Assembly (NCBI GenBank): GCA_003280895.1 | Contig: QCDM01000002.1 | Span: forward strand, 1 to 64,000 | Length of the DNA stretch: 64,000 bases | Reading direction: 5' to 3' | Origin: Prochlorococcus sp. AG-355-I20 | GTDB lineage: Bacteria > Cyanobacteriota > Cyanobacteriia > PCC-6307 > Cyanobiaceae | Shown here: positions 10,146-21,552 of the stretch, piece by piece | Layout of the letters: each line of letters begins with the position of its first letter | Numbering within the stretch: position 1 is the stretch's first letter | Made by a program: the position numbers and the translations under genes | The notes under the pieces: generated by a model | Told to the model about the DNA's origin: nothing | What the model saw: only the letters and a program-made list of their open reading frames with translations | The model's database searches: none

Positions 10146-11513
10146 TTAAGATACAAGTGTCTCTGGCTCATTTTCAATCAGGTTAGCCAAGTCTTTCAAG
10201 AATGAAGCACCATCAGCTCCATAGATCACTCTGTGATCAGCTGTAAGATTTACTTGCATTATTTTTTTAACAGATATTGAACCATCACTATTGGCTACAA
10301 CAGTTGGTTTCGATGATGCTATCGCTAAGATCGCACCGGTCCCTGGGGGTAGTATTGCGTCAAATCTATCAACACCAAACATACCAAGGTTAGATAAGGT
10401 AAATGTCCCCGTTGAGTATTCATCTGGTTCTAATTGTTTTGATCTAGATCTTTTTACGAGATCTTTCCATTCCCTAGATAATTCAAATAAATCAGTATTG
10501 CATGGTTCTTTTAATACTGGAGTTATTAGTCCCCCATCTTCCATTGCAACAGCAACAGCAATATTTATATTTTCTGGATAAGAAATTCCATTTTCTGAAA
10601 AGCTTGAGTTAACTTGAGGATGTTTCTTTAGTGTCTTTGCAACTGCCTTTACAAGTAAAGCAGTCATAGTAACTCCGTTCTGTTTAACCTTTTTGTAGAA
10701 ATTATCTAATTTATCTGTATTTATAGAGTAACCCACCCTAAAACATGGAACATCTAAACTAGATTCCATATTTTTATTTACCGCTTTTTGAAGAGTATTA
10801 AATTGAACTGTTTCTCCAGGATTACCAAAACTATTTCCTGAAGTTTCTGGTTTTCTTTCAACTCCCAAATTTGCATCAAGAATAATTGCAGGAGAACCAC
10901 CTTCTCCTATCCATGGGATAGAAACAGGTTGGCCATTAGCTTTTAAAATATCATCGGCTTGAATCCTTCCGTGAGGGCCAGATCCATGAACCTTTGCTAA
11001 ATCAACACCCATTTGAGAGGCAAGTTTTTTAGCTCTTGGAGATGCAATTATCCTCGAAGAAACATTACTTATTGCGGCATTAATTTGATTGACATGAAGA
11101 GATGGGACAGTCTTTTCACTCTTTAAGACGACTTCTTCAGCTTCTTTCTTGATATTTTCAGTCTGGACTACTGGTTTCTCTTCATTTTTATTGCTTACCA
11201 ATTCAAGTTGGTCTGAAGTTGAGACTTTGGGTTGATTTCCTTTATTTTTTTCTTGGACAGAAGCTATCTCATCCTCATTTTCTACGATGAGACCAATAGT
11301 TTCTCCAACAGGTGCAGTGCTGCCAGCAGGCATTAAAACTGCTGCAAGATATCCATCTTGAAAAGATTCAACATCCATATCTGCCTTGTCAGATTCAACA
11401 ACCAAGACAGATTCGCCTCTTTCAACCTTATCTCCCGGATTTTTCAACCATTCCACAATCTTGCCCTCCGTCATAGTAGAACTCAAGGCAGGCATGAATA
11501 TTTCGTGAGACAT
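10146..11513 (-). CDS. pdhC: Pyruvate dehydrogenase E2, dihydrolipoamide acetyltransferase
   Basis: Lipoyl motif ESDKADMDVES, E3-binding ASPRAKKLA, catalytic DHRVIYGADGA. Confidence 0.93.
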   Translation of the reverse strand: MSHEIFMPALSSTMTEGKIVEWLKNPGDKVERGESVLVVESDKADMDVESFQDGYLAAVLMPAGSTAPVGETIGLIVENEDEIASVQEKNKGNQPKVSTSDQLELVSNKNEEKPVVQTENIKKEAEEVVLKSEKTVPSLHVNQINAAISNVSSRIIASPRAKKLASQMGVDLAKVHGSGPHGRIQADDILKANGQPVSIPWIGEGGSPAIILDANLGVERKPETSGNSFGNPGETVQFNTLQKAVNKNMESSLDVPCFRVGYSINTDKLDNFYKKVKQNGVTMTALLVKAVAKTLKKHPQVNSSFSENGISYPENINIAVAVAMEDGGLITPVLKEPCNTDLFELSREWKDLVKRSRSKQLEPDEYSTGTFTLSNLGMFGVDRFDAILPPGTGAILAIASSKPTVVANSDGSISVKKIMQVNLTADHRVIYGADGASFLKDLANLIENEPETLVS

Positions 11514-11733
11514 AAGAAAATTGTTATTGCATAAGTTTTAAGGGATTTTTACCAAACTTTCAAAAGTTTTTTATGATTAAAAACCCTTTTAACTTTTAAT
11601 CTAATTATACGAAATCATGTTCACAGTGGGAACTCTTAAAACTTAAGAAAGTAATAATTTAGATCGATTAGAATTTAAAACTTTTCGCAATTAAGATTTA
11701 CTTATTTTTGACATAAATACAAAATCTTTTTAT

Positions 11734-12177
11734 TTAATTATTATCTATAGATTGAATAACTCCATCTTTAACAGTAATTGAGACTTGCATTTTTTCAATA
11801 AGATTGTCGCCCACATTGACATCACAGAAACTATCCACTTGTCCTTGATCAACAATCTCGTCCATTTTTAATTCGCGAACTTGACTCTGTTGTTGAAGTA
11901 GATTTCTTTTTTGTTCTTCAATTTCATTTCGTTTTGCTGCCACTTGTTGTTGCACCTGACTAACCTGTTCTTGGACTCTTGGATCCAGAGGATTAACCGA
12001 TTGGGATCTAATATTATTTACTATTTGCTGCCCCTCCTGCTCAAGTTGAGATAATTGCTGGTCAATGTTTGAAATTGCTTTACTTAATTCTTTTTCAGCA
12101 TCTTCTTTCCAAGTTGGTGTAACTACAGCTTTAATAGCTATTGAGCGCTTTATAGATATTGGGTTTTTTGTTTCCAT
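11734..12177 (-). CDS. YlqD-like coiled-coil protein
   Basis: SIKRSIAIKAVVTPTWKEDAEKEL, Q-rich coiled coil, IEKMQVSITVKDGVI end. Confidence 0.7.
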   Translation of the reverse strand: METKNPISIKRSIAIKAVVTPTWKEDAEKELSKAISNIDQQLSQLEQEGQQIVNNIRSQSVNPLDPRVQEQVSQVQQQVAAKRNEIEEQKRNLLQQQSQVRELKMDEIVDQGQVDSFCDVNVGDNLIEKMQVSITVKDGVIQSIDNN

Positions 12178-12215
12178 AAAAAATTAAATTACCCTTTCAA
12201 TATAGATAGAACAAA

Positions 12216-14159
12216 TCAAATTTTATTACTAAATTTGTTTTCATACATATTTTCTATTTGTAATGAATACTTTTTTTCTATTTCTTTTCTTTTTTGTTTA
12301 AGAGTTTGTGTTAACAAACCATTTTCTAAAGTAAAGGCATCAACAAAATAACAATCTAATATTTGTTCTTCTGATCTTGCTCCTAATCGACTTTTAAGCA
12401 AATTATTAATTTGTGATTTAAAAAATGTACCAATATTCTTATTGAGGTTTAATTTCGAAAGGTCTTCTTCAAAAAACTTGTTTTTAACCAATTCGACATT
12501 AGGCACTACAAGGGCTGTTAAACATTTCTTGTCTTGTCCTACTAGTTGAATCTGATTAATAAATTCAGAACTAAGGATTTCGGTCTCAAGCGGATTCGGT
12601 TCTATATTTTCGCCACTTGAAAGCACTATTGTATCCTTGGCTCTTCCTGTTATGAAAAGAGAACCATTAGGTATTAGGAAACCTAAATCACCAGTATCAA
12701 ACCATCCATCCTTGGATAAAACATCTTTTGTAGCTAATTCATTATTAAGATAACCTTTCATTACTTGTGGTCCCTTGACAAGAATTTTTCCGACTTCTCT
12801 GAACTTCAGAATCTTTTTTTTATCATCATTAACTATTTTGATTTCAGTAAATGCTAGAGGCTGACCGGATGATCCCCTAACATTTAATTCTCTTCTCCTA
12901 CAAGTTAATACTGGACTAGTTTCTGTAAGGCCATAGCCTACCAAAACATCTACACCTAAAGATTCAAAAAAAAGATCAACATGTTCTGGCAATGCACCTC
13001 CGCCGTTAATGGGAAATTTCAGTTTTTCTCCGCATAGTTGTCTAAGAATATTCGGCCACAAAAAAATAGTAGATAATTTATGTAAAGGATATCGGCCAAT
13101 AACAGAACCCAGTAAGGGGACTTTTGATTTAAAAGTTGTTTGATTGATATCTAAATTTCTTATCTTTCTAAGATTTCTTTTGAAAAATGAACTATTACTT
13201 ATCAAAAACTTAATAAGTTTTTGCTTTTTGGAAGGCATTTTTTTCAACGCCTGAAAAAAACCATCATGTATTGCCTCCCATAGTCTTGGTACAGTAGCCA
13301 TGACAACAGGTTTTACTCGTGTAATATCATCTTTCAGAAATTTTGGAATTGTATAGTATTGAGAACAACCACATGAAAAAAAGAAGTATTCAGCGCTCCT
13401 CTCATAAGAATGCCAGATAGGTAAAACGCTTAATACAGAGGTCCCTGGTTCTGGATCAGCGATATAAGCTAAATTGATTATTTGATGTAAAAAATTTGCA
13501 TGAGTCAAAGGGACACCCTTAGGTTTTCCTGTTGTCCCAGAAGTGTAAAGGATAGTAGCGACGTCATCAATTTCTTGATTAAATTTTTCAAAATTATTAT
13601 TTTGTGAATTTTCTTTTTCTACTGAACTTATAAATTTGCTCCAACTTATTAAACTTTCAAATTGTTCATCTTCTAAATTGATTATAAATTTCAGTCTTTT
13701 TTTTAATTCTTCTTTATTGTTTAACTTTAGCCAAATCTCCTTAGATTGAACTATTAGACCTACAGAATTAGAATGCTCAATAATATATTCTAATTCTACT
13801 GAAGGAGAATTAATACCTCTCACTGCATTTATAGCTCCTAAACGCATTAGGCCTTGGTCAACTGCTAGCCATCTTGGAGAATTTTCTGAAATTATAGTAA
13901 CTACATCCCCCTTTACTAAACCATAATTTTTAAAAGAAAAAGAAACTTTTGTTATTAAATCAGCGAGTTCAGAATAAGAAATTTTTTCTTTGTATTTCCC
14001 TCTTAAATCACAAACAGCTAAAGTATCACCACATTTAAATTTTAATTTTTCCCAAATTTGATCTATATGATGTAGGTTCTTAATAAAATCTCTATTTTTA
14101 GCAAATTTATCTTTGTTAGAAAGAAGTTTGGTTGAAGGCCAGTATGCTAAATCACCCAT
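12216..14159 (-). CDS. Long-chain acyl-CoA/ACP synthetase (AMP-forming)
   Basis: LYTSGTTGKPKGV, GYGLTETSPV, GWFDTGDLG. Confidence 0.93.
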   Translation of the reverse strand: MGDLAYWPSTKLLSNKDKFAKNRDFIKNLHHIDQIWEKLKFKCGDTLAVCDLRGKYKEKISYSELADLITKVSFSFKNYGLVKGDVVTIISENSPRWLAVDQGLMRLGAINAVRGINSPSVELEYIIEHSNSVGLIVQSKEIWLKLNNKEELKKRLKFIINLEDEQFESLISWSKFISSVEKENSQNNNFEKFNQEIDDVATILYTSGTTGKPKGVPLTHANFLHQIINLAYIADPEPGTSVLSVLPIWHSYERSAEYFFFSCGCSQYYTIPKFLKDDITRVKPVVMATVPRLWEAIHDGFFQALKKMPSKKQKLIKFLISNSSFFKRNLRKIRNLDINQTTFKSKVPLLGSVIGRYPLHKLSTIFLWPNILRQLCGEKLKFPINGGGALPEHVDLFFESLGVDVLVGYGLTETSPVLTCRRRELNVRGSSGQPLAFTEIKIVNDDKKKILKFREVGKILVKGPQVMKGYLNNELATKDVLSKDGWFDTGDLGFLIPNGSLFITGRAKDTIVLSSGENIEPNPLETEILSSEFINQIQLVGQDKKCLTALVVPNVELVKNKFFEEDLSKLNLNKNIGTFFKSQINNLLKSRLGARSEEQILDCYFVDAFTLENGLLTQTLKQKRKEIEKKYSLQIENMYENKFSNKI

Positions 14160-14186
14160 ATTAAATTAATTTTGAAATTTTAATTT

Positions 14187-14837
14187 CTATTTTGATACAA
14201 AATCAAAGTTAAATTCTTCCTGAATGATTTTTTTAACAATTCTCTTGACTTCTTGAATATTTAAATTTTTGTTGTAATCAATCATATTTGCCATAAGACA
14301 ATTTTCTATCCCACAAGGAACAATTTTACTAAAGTTTTCTAATTCGCAGTCGATATTTATTGAAAATCCATTTATTGTAATCCATCTTTTACAACCAATT
14401 CCAATTGAAGCAATTTTCTTATTTCCAATCCAAACACCAGTTAAACCCTCTCTTGAATGACAATTAATATTAAAAGTTTCAAGAATTTTTATAATAATTT
14501 CTTCAATTTTTCTTAAATACCAATTTAAATCTTTATTAAAATTTTTCAAATCTAAAACCAAGTAAGTTACTAATTGTCCAGGCATATGACAAGTAACCTC
14601 ACCACCTCTATTGATCTTAAAAACATCATATTTATCATCACCCAAAGGAAATAGTAAATTATCGTAATTAGATCCTCTACCCAACGTATAACAGAGTTGA
14701 TGCTCCCCTATCCAAATAAAGTCAGGGTTAGAATTATCTAAAATCAATGCCTCTTGATATTCTTTTTGTAATTTATAAACATCATTAAAAGAAGAAATAT
14801 TATCAGGTTGTTTAATTATTGCTGTTCTATTTTCCAT
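14187..14837 (-). CDS. lipB: Octanoyltransferase
   Basis: [42 protein letters not shown]. Confidence 0.93.
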   Translation of the reverse strand: MENRTAIIKQPDNISSFNDVYKLQKEYQEALILDNSNPDFIWIGEHQLCYTLGRGSNYDNLLFPLGDDKYDVFKINRGGEVTCHMPGQLVTYLVLDLKNFNKDLNWYLRKIEEIIIKILETFNINCHSREGLTGVWIGNKKIASIGIGCKRWITINGFSINIDCELENFSKIVPCGIENCLMANMIDYNKNLNIQEVKRIVKKIIQEEFNFDFVSK

Positions 14838-14880
14838 ATTTAAGTAGATTTAGAAAGTAAGTAAATATTTTAGATTTGTT

Positions 14881-15465
14881 ATGAAAATTTTAATCCATGG
14901 AAAGAATCTTGAGCTCACTGGAGCATTAAAAAAATATACTGAGGCAAAGATAGAAAAAGCAACGCATCACTATAAGGATATCGTTAAAGAAGCTGACATA
15001 CACCTTTCAATTGAAAAGAACCCAAGAGTCTCGTTCCAAACTGCAGAAGTTACAATTTTTGCAAATGGTACCGTAATTAGAGCTGAAGAAAAAACTGAAA
15101 ATCTATACTCAAGCATTGATTTAGTTTCAAACAAACTTTGTAGAAAATTACGTAAATACAAAGAAAGAAACAATAAAACAATTCATAATAATCAATTTAA
15201 AAATAAAGAGTCTTTATCAATTGAAAGTATGGAACCAGGATTTTTAGATAAAGCTTTACTCAAGAAAGGAATGGAAGCAGGTTTGCCTGAGCCATCTATA
15301 AAAAATAAATACTTTGAAATGCATCCAATTTCATCAGAAGAAGCAAGAAAACAATTAGATCTAATTGATCATGATTTTTATGTTTTTCGAAACAAGAAAA
15401 ATAATGAACTTCAAGTTATATATAAAAGGAATCATGGAGGTTATGGACTGATTCAATCTAAATAA
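14881..15465 (+). CDS. hpf: Ribosome hibernation promoting factor (LrtA-type)
   Basis: MKILIHGKNLELTGALKKYTEAKIEK; C-terminal domain FYVFRNKKNNELQVIYKRNHGGYGLIQ. Confidence 0.93.
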   Translation: MKILIHGKNLELTGALKKYTEAKIEKATHHYKDIVKEADIHLSIEKNPRVSFQTAEVTIFANGTVIRAEEKTENLYSSIDLVSNKLCRKLRKYKERNNKTIHNNQFKNKESLSIESMEPGFLDKALLKKGMEAGLPEPSIKNKYFEMHPISSEEARKQLDLIDHDFYVFRNKKNNELQVIYKRNHGGYGLIQSK

Positions 15466-15472
15466 TTTTTAC

Positions 15473-16132
15473 ATGCCTAATATTGAATATGAATTAAACG
15501 AGAAAATTCATGCAATTATTATTAACCCTTATCTATCCTGGGAAGATTTCTGTGTAAATTGCGATTTAATAAGAAAACACAATATCAAAAATATTTCTAC
15601 TTCACTAAATTATTTAACTGATCTTAAAAACTGTTTAGGTAATTACAGTGCGGGTATAAACGCACTTATTTCTTACCCTTTAGCAGATTTACCAGTTTCA
15701 TTTATTGAAGAATTAGTTTGTTTTGCAAAAGATAAGGGTGCAAAAGGAATTGAATATATCCCAAACTTTATCAATTTATCCAAAGGAAATTTAGAAACTT
15801 TCGCTGCTGAAATTGAGCAAGTTAAATTATCTGGATTACCGGTTTCAATAATCATAAATAAATCAAAACTACAAAAAGAAGTTTTTATTAATGTGATAGA
15901 AATATGTTTGGAATTAGGAATAAAAAATTTTCAATTCGGAGACGGGTTTGGGCCTCCTCTTACATTAAATGACATCTCCGAAATACTTAAAATAACAGGC
16001 TCACAAAATCAAATCAAAGTTGTAGGTGGAATAAAAAAACTAACGCAAGTAATTGATTTGTTTGATAATGGAATTAGTTGCGTTGGAACTTCCAATTTTT
16101 ATGAAATTTTTCAAGAAGTAAACGTTATTTAA
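15473..16132 (+). CDS. deoC: Deoxyribose-phosphate aldolase-like protein
   Basis: YPLADLPVSFIEE, VKVVGGIKKLTQVIDL, GTSN end; overall DeoC-like layout. Confidence 0.75.
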   Translation: MPNIEYELNEKIHAIIINPYLSWEDFCVNCDLIRKHNIKNISTSLNYLTDLKNCLGNYSAGINALISYPLADLPVSFIEELVCFAKDKGAKGIEYIPNFINLSKGNLETFAAEIEQVKLSGLPVSIIINKSKLQKEVFINVIEICLELGIKNFQFGDGFGPPLTLNDISEILKITGSQNQIKVVGGIKKLTQVIDLFDNGISCVGTSNFYEIFQEVNVI

Positions 16133-16918
16133 ATGTCTGGTTCTGGTGAGTGCAGACTAAAAGGTCTTTGTATTAAAGCTTCTCCATTAGGCGAGAATGA
16201 TAGATTAATTACTATTCTTACTGATGAGCAAGGGATTGTTAGATTAGCGGTACCTGGTGCTAGGCGTCCTAAAAGTAGTCTTGCCGCAGCTACTCCCTTA
16301 ACATACTTAAGTCTACATATTTTTGGGAAAAGAAATCTTAAATCTGTACGTCAAATTAAAATATTAAAAAGCTATTCTGGTCTAGGAAAAAATATTGAAT
16401 GTCTTGCAGCCGCACAAGCAATAACTGAATTAACATTTTTATTAGTAGGTAATAATGACAAGCAACAAGACTATCTATCTTGCGTTCTTGCACATCTTGA
16501 TAGGATTTATTTGTATGAAGAGTCTCAAGAAGAAGATATTAAAATGCTCTCAATGAGTATTCAATCTTTAATCCATCTATTAGCCATCGGGGGTATTAAT
16601 TTACCAATTCATCATTGTTGTAAAACTGGAGAACCTATTATTCCACCTATAGGAAATTGGGAATGGAGTTGTTATTATTTACCAAGTGAAGGGTTTTCAT
16701 CCATAGAAGATCCTCAAAGTAATCTAAAAATAAATGCATCTGAAGTTGCTCTATTACAGAGACTTCTTTTCCCAGAATTACCAATAAAATCTAATGGAGA
16801 GTTGTTGGGTCCAAAAAAAGTCTGGCTTAAAATATTATTCATTATTCAGACATGGATCTCTGCTCAATTAGAGAAGGATCTATCTTCACTAAAAATGCTG
16901 AGAGAAATATATAGTTAG
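16133..16918 (+). CDS. recO: DNA repair protein RecO
   Basis: LKGLCIKASPLGENDRLITILTDEQGIVRLAVPGARRPKS. Confidence 0.92.
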   Translation: MSGSGECRLKGLCIKASPLGENDRLITILTDEQGIVRLAVPGARRPKSSLAAATPLTYLSLHIFGKRNLKSVRQIKILKSYSGLGKNIECLAAAQAITELTFLLVGNNDKQQDYLSCVLAHLDRIYLYEESQEEDIKMLSMSIQSLIHLLAIGGINLPIHHCCKTGEPIIPPIGNWEWSCYYLPSEGFSSIEDPQSNLKINASEVALLQRLLFPELPIKSNGELLGPKKVWLKILFIIQTWISAQLEKDLSSLKMLREIYS

Positions 16919-17002
16919 CATTTTCATGAAGCATTAAAAAATTTAAAAATATGATCATGGCGCCATTGCCTGTTAACTTTATAAATAGTTAATTAAATTA
17001 AT

Positions 17003-18160
17003 GTGGTTCATATTGCCTGGTTGGGGAAAAAATCCCCTTTTTGCGGAAATGTAACTTACGGTAAGTTAACTACTAAGGAATTAAAGTCCAGAGGGCATAA
17101 AATTAGTTTTATTCATTTCGACAATCCGTCTAGTTCAAATTCATCAAACCCATTATTTCTTGCAAATGATCCTGATGTAAGTCTCCCATATTTAATTAAG
17201 TCTCAAGTTTATACAATACCCTCGCCAAGGGCAGAAAAAGAGCTAAGGCTATCATTGGAAAGATTAAAACCTGACATAGTTCATGCAAGCCTAACTTTAT
17301 CTCCTTTAGACTTTAGACTTCCAGAGCTTTGTAATAAAATTAATGTTCCTCTTATAGGAACATTTCATCCACCATTTGATGCAAAAAATAGAACTCTAAC
17401 TGCGAGCACTCAACAATTAACATATCAACTTTATGCTCCCTCTTTAGCAAAGTTCGACAAAATAATAATTTTTTCTGAACCTCAAAAAAATGTTCTTGAG
17501 AAATTAGGAGTACCTAAAGAAAAACAAATAATTATTCCAAACGGCGTTGATGAAAATATTTGGAAACCTTTTTCTGGAAAAAGTAAAAAATATGATCAGG
17601 TGAAAAACAAACTTGGAAATGCAAGAATCTTTTTATATATGGGAAGGATTGCAAATGAGAAAAATATCGAGGCACTTTTACGTTCTTGGCGCCAAACAAA
17701 AACTCAAAATTGCAAATTAATTATTGTTGGGGATGGCCCAATGAAGCCAACACTTGAAAATAGTTTTTCTAACGTTGGTAATGAGAAATTAATTTGGTGG
17801 GGTGCTGAATTAGATTTAGAAACCAGGATAGCAATAATGCAAATAGCAGAAGTATTTTTCTTACCAAGCTTAGTAGAAGGTTTATCATTATCGCTTTTAG
17901 AGGCAATGTCTGCTGGTACTGCTTGTGTAGCTACAGATGCGGGAGCTGATGGTGAAGTTTTAGATAACGGAGCAGGAATAGTAATTTCAACTGATAATGT
18001 GGCTGCACAATTAAAAACTATAATCCCAATTCTTGTAGAACACCCTTCATTTACAAAAAATCTTGGAGAAAAAGCTAGAGAACGTATACTTGAAAGATAC
18101 ACAATTGCTAAAAATATAAATTTACTTGAAAAAGTTTATATGAACTTAAAAGATAATTGA
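17003..18160 (+). CDS. Glycosyltransferase family 4 (group 1), GTG start
   Basis: IPNGVDENIWKP, YMGRIANEKN, PSLVEGLSLSLLEAMSAGT. Confidence 0.88.
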   Translation: MVHIAWLGKKSPFCGNVTYGKLTTKELKSRGHKISFIHFDNPSSSNSSNPLFLANDPDVSLPYLIKSQVYTIPSPRAEKELRLSLERLKPDIVHASLTLSPLDFRLPELCNKINVPLIGTFHPPFDAKNRTLTASTQQLTYQLYAPSLAKFDKIIIFSEPQKNVLEKLGVPKEKQIIIPNGVDENIWKPFSGKSKKYDQVKNKLGNARIFLYMGRIANEKNIEALLRSWRQTKTQNCKLIIVGDGPMKPTLENSFSNVGNEKLIWWGAELDLETRIAIMQIAEVFFLPSLVEGLSLSLLEAMSAGTACVATDAGADGEVLDNGAGIVISTDNVAAQLKTIIPILVEHPSFTKNLGEKARERILERYTIAKNINLLEKVYMNLKDN

Positions 18161-18165
18161 AAAAC

Positions 18166-18978
18166 CTAACGAAACTCTTTACTTCTATTACTAGCTGAAA
18201 CTATTGATTCCATTAATGCTGACCTCACACTCTTTTTTTCTAAAACCCTTAAAGCAGAAATAGTTGTTCCACCTGGAGAGGTTACTAAATTTTTAAGTTC
18301 AGAGGTAGTAAGTTTATTTTCCTTTATTAGACAAATAGTCCCTAGTATCATTTCCATAACAAGTTCTTCTGAAATTATTTTTGGTAATCCCCCGCTTAAT
18401 CCTCCATCACTTAATGCTTCTATAATTAAGGCAATAATTGCAGGACCTGATGAAGTTAAAGCTAAAAATATATCAAGGTAATCTTCGGGAAATTCATAAA
18501 TTTTACTAGTATTTTCAAATAATTTTTTTGTAAATTGTTTCTGATCTTTTGTAATTTCTTCTCCCCAAGAAATACCTGTTAAACCTTTTCCAATAGTTAT
18601 TGGAATATTTGTAACCACCCTCACGCATTTGTGATTAGGAAACTTTTGAGAAAGTCTATTTATTGAAACCCCGGCAAGAATTGAAACTATTAAATTGTCC
18701 TTATTTTTTACATGATAAGCCTCACTTATATCATTTAATTGTTGGGGTTTTATCGAAAGAAGCTTATATTGACAATCCCAAATTATTTTTGACTCCTCAG
18801 AACCTGATTTGTAAACATTTATATTATATCTATAATTTTTTTTTATGTTTTCTAAACTTTTTTCTGTATTTACAATACAAAAAACATTCTCTGGCTGAAT
18901 TAATTTGTTATCTAAAATAGGGGTAATTATAGCACTTGCAATATTTCCAAAGCCAATAATCGCAATTTTATCTGTCAC
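18166..18978 (-). CDS. proC: Pyrroline-5-carboxylate reductase
   Basis: IIGFGNIASAI, SSGPAIIALIIEALSDGGLSGGL, SPGGTTISAL. Confidence 0.92.
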   Translation of the reverse strand: MTDKIAIIGFGNIASAIITPILDNKLIQPENVFCIVNTEKSLENIKKNYRYNINVYKSGSEESKIIWDCQYKLLSIKPQQLNDISEAYHVKNKDNLIVSILAGVSINRLSQKFPNHKCVRVVTNIPITIGKGLTGISWGEEITKDQKQFTKKLFENTSKIYEFPEDYLDIFLALTSSGPAIIALIIEALSDGGLSGGLPKIISEELVMEMILGTICLIKENKLTTSELKNLVTSPGGTTISALRVLEKKSVRSALMESIVSASNRSKEFR

Positions 18979-18985
18979 AGATTAA

Positions 18986-19561
18986 TCATGAATAAGCACT
19001 TAATTTAGAATTACCCCATGCTGGTTCAGGAGTAGTATTTTTGCCCAAACTATATTGTGGTGTGGTTTCTGTAGAAACAGAAGAAGGAGAAGCTTCTTCA
19101 GGGGAAGAACTAGTTACATTTACACAACTTGGAGCAAAGAGAAAAATACTTTCACCTACTCTCTCTTGATGTCCATCAATTGCATATGTGCCCCCAGCAA
19201 TAAAATCAACTGCTCTTTGAGCTTGATCAGGATCCATCATAGTTAAATTGAGAATTACAGTTTTTCTCTCTCTTAATGCTTGTATAGCTTGAGGCATCTC
19301 ATCAAAACTTCTTGGTTCCATTAGGCTTACTTCTGAGGATGAATTTGAGATTCCAGGCATACCAACTACTTTTGATGATCTGTTGTTATTCATAAAATCG
19401 AATGGATTTGAATTTGCAAGTGCATTTGCATTATTTGGATTTTGTTTGAAATTATTAATATCATTTAATTCATCCTCCGAAGCATAATCCAACTCATCAA
19501 AATCATCATCGAGATACTCATCCCCTGCAATAACTGCCTTTAATCTAGAAATAAGTGACAC
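18986..19561 (-). CDS. sepF: Cell division protein SepF
   Basis: [51 protein letters not shown]. Confidence 0.93.
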   Translation of the reverse strand: MSLISRLKAVIAGDEYLDDDFDELDYASEDELNDINNFKQNPNNANALANSNPFDFMNNNRSSKVVGMPGISNSSSEVSLMEPRSFDEMPQAIQALRERKTVILNLTMMDPDQAQRAVDFIAGGTYAIDGHQERVGESIFLFAPSCVNVTSSSPEEASPSSVSTETTPQYSLGKNTTPEPAWGNSKLSAYS

Positions 19562-19711
19562 CTTTTAAATCCTCATGAAATTGATTACTAAGGTTTAAGA
19601 ACCTTGAGTAATAGATTCATTTTTTAAATGAATAAACTACCTATACTTAAATAACGTTAGTTGAACTTTACTGCAAGTTTATAGATAAGATTTTTATAAA
19701 AAAATAACTAA

Positions 19712-20347
19712 TTAGGATCTGCCTCCAAAAATCAATGATCCTAATCTTAACCAAGTTGATCCAGCATCAATAGCTTCCTCCCAATCACCTGACATCCCCA
19801 TGGAACAATCTGGTAGTTGTAGAGAATCAGCGAGAGCTCGACATTTTTTGAACAACCCTGAATTTTCTTTAGAGCTAAGTCCTTTAGGATTGATAGTCAT
19901 CAAACCGGTTAATGAAATATTTTTCAACTCTTGAATTTCTCTCCATTTCAAAATCAAAAATTCAGGATTAAAGCCTCCTTTAGTTGGGTCATCACTCAAC
20001 TTAACCTGCAACATTATTAATGGATTTTTCTTCTCTTCACGTGAAATATTAGAAATCTTTTGCAACTTTTCAAATGAATCTACTGAATGAATGTATTTAA
20101 AATTTTGAACTATTTTTCTTATTTTATTACTTTGTATTCTTCCAATAAAGTGCCAATTTATTTGTTTAAGATCTTTTAGGGTTAATTGTTTTTCAAACGC
20201 CTCTTGAACCTTACTTTCACCAAAATCGTTTTGACCTATATTTTGAATAGTCTTGATTTCTTGACTTTTAAATCCTTTACTTACGGCAAGAATATTTACT
20301 TTTGATGGTATTTTTTTTTTTATTTTTAAAAAATTTTCAGGGTTCAC
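19712..20347 (-). CDS. pipY: YggS/PipY family PLP-binding protein
   Basis: LAVSKGFKSQEI, NDFGESKVQEA, WHFIGRIQSNK, SMGMSGDWEEAIDAGSTWLRLGSLIFG. Confidence 0.93.
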   Translation of the reverse strand: MNPENFLKIKKKIPSKVNILAVSKGFKSQEIKTIQNIGQNDFGESKVQEAFEKQLTLKDLKQINWHFIGRIQSNKIRKIVQNFKYIHSVDSFEKLQKISNISREEKKNPLIMLQVKLSDDPTKGGFNPEFLILKWREIQELKNISLTGLMTINPKGLSSKENSGLFKKCRALADSLQLPDCSMGMSGDWEEAIDAGSTWLRLGSLIFGGRS

Positions 20348-20351
20348 CTTT

Positions 20352-20618
20352 TTACAAGAAAGTTTGCGTAAATAAATTCTCCCATTTAGATAGTTCTTCA
20401 GATCCTTTTCTTCTAGATTTTTGAAGGTTTAATTCGGCCTGATTACGGGCATCTAAATAAGGTATAACTTCAAAAAAAACTTCTCTCTGTCGAACTTCTA
20501 CCAAAAAAAACATTTTTTGAGCATATAAAGTCGCATAAATATCTCTCCCATCATTTCCAGGAGAAACTTGGTAAAGCATACCAAATGTTGGATGGTTTAA
20601 ATAACGCTCAGAACTCAA
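20352..20618 (-). CDS. pipX: NtcA co-activator PipX
   Basis: 88 aa; YLNHPTFGMLYQV..REVFFEVIPYLDARNQAE; directly upstream of pipY. Confidence 0.93.
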   Translation of the reverse strand: MSSERYLNHPTFGMLYQVSPGNDGRDIYATLYAQKMFFLVEVRQREVFFEVIPYLDARNQAELNLQKSRRKGSEELSKWENLFTQTFL

Positions 20619-20637
20619 ACCTAAAATATTATGTTAT

Positions 20638-21552
20638 TTATAATGCACCATACAGTTTTCTAAGAAAAATTGCTATGCAAATAAAACAAATCGATAATGT
20701 ATTAACAATTACATTGAGAGATTTTGAAGGATAAAGAGTTCTAAATCTGTTGGTTTTTATAATAATTTTTTTCTTTGAAAGTAATGATTCTGCTCCATGA
20801 TCAATTCTCAGAAATATATTTTGAAATAACCTTTCTACTAAGATTAATAAAACATTAAAGGATTTCTTTAATCCTAAATTTCGAAAATTTATTGATCTAA
20901 CTGACACTGATTTAATGATATTTTGAAATTCTTCCTGCACTAGAGGAATAAAACGTAGTGCAATTAACAACTGAAAAAGCCACTTACTAATTGGCAATCC
21001 AATCTTTCTTAATGGATACATAAACCAACTTAATCCCCATACAATGTCTTCCTGCAATGTGGTTAAAAGCATCAAATTCACACTATGGATAACGGTAAAT
21101 ATCAAAGTAGAGGTTTTTATTCCTAGTTCAAATGCTTTTCTTGATAAGTTGTAGGGACCAAAATTAATAAACCATATCTTTTGCGAAGGAATTTGCAAAA
21201 TATTCCATTCTTTTTGGCTTTCCAGTACTACTTGCAACTCATTGGGATTTCTTAAGTAGCCATCAAGAGATTGAATATCAGACGAGGCAAGTATTGATAT
21301 ACATCCAATTAATAGTGATAAACATGAGAGAAAAAATAACGATCGCCACCATACCCTAGATGGCAATAAACTTAAAAAAGTAATTAATAGTAAAAACCCA
21401 ACTAAACTCAATCTCCATATTGGACCTGCCCAAATTGGAGTGATTAAAAATATCATTACGATAATTATTTTTAATCTACTATCTATAATTCTTAGCCAAC
21501 TTCTATTACCATGAACGTATTGACCAAGAGAAAATTTGGTTAGCAAATTCAT
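20638..21552 (-). CDS. Energy-coupling factor transporter T / CbiQ-like transmembrane protein
   Basis: LGQYVHGNRSWLRIIDSRLKIIIV, ALRFIPLVQEE..SVRS. Confidence 0.82.
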   Translation of the reverse strand: MNLLTKFSLGQYVHGNRSWLRIIDSRLKIIIVMIFLITPIWAGPIWRLSLVGFLLLITFLSLLPSRVWWRSLFFLSCLSLLIGCISILASSDIQSLDGYLRNPNELQVVLESQKEWNILQIPSQKIWFINFGPYNLSRKAFELGIKTSTLIFTVIHSVNLMLLTTLQEDIVWGLSWFMYPLRKIGLPISKWLFQLLIALRFIPLVQEEFQNIIKSVSVRSINFRNLGLKKSFNVLLILVERLFQNIFLRIDHGAESLLSKKKIIIKTNRFRTLYPSKSLNVIVNTLSICFICIAIFLRKLYGAL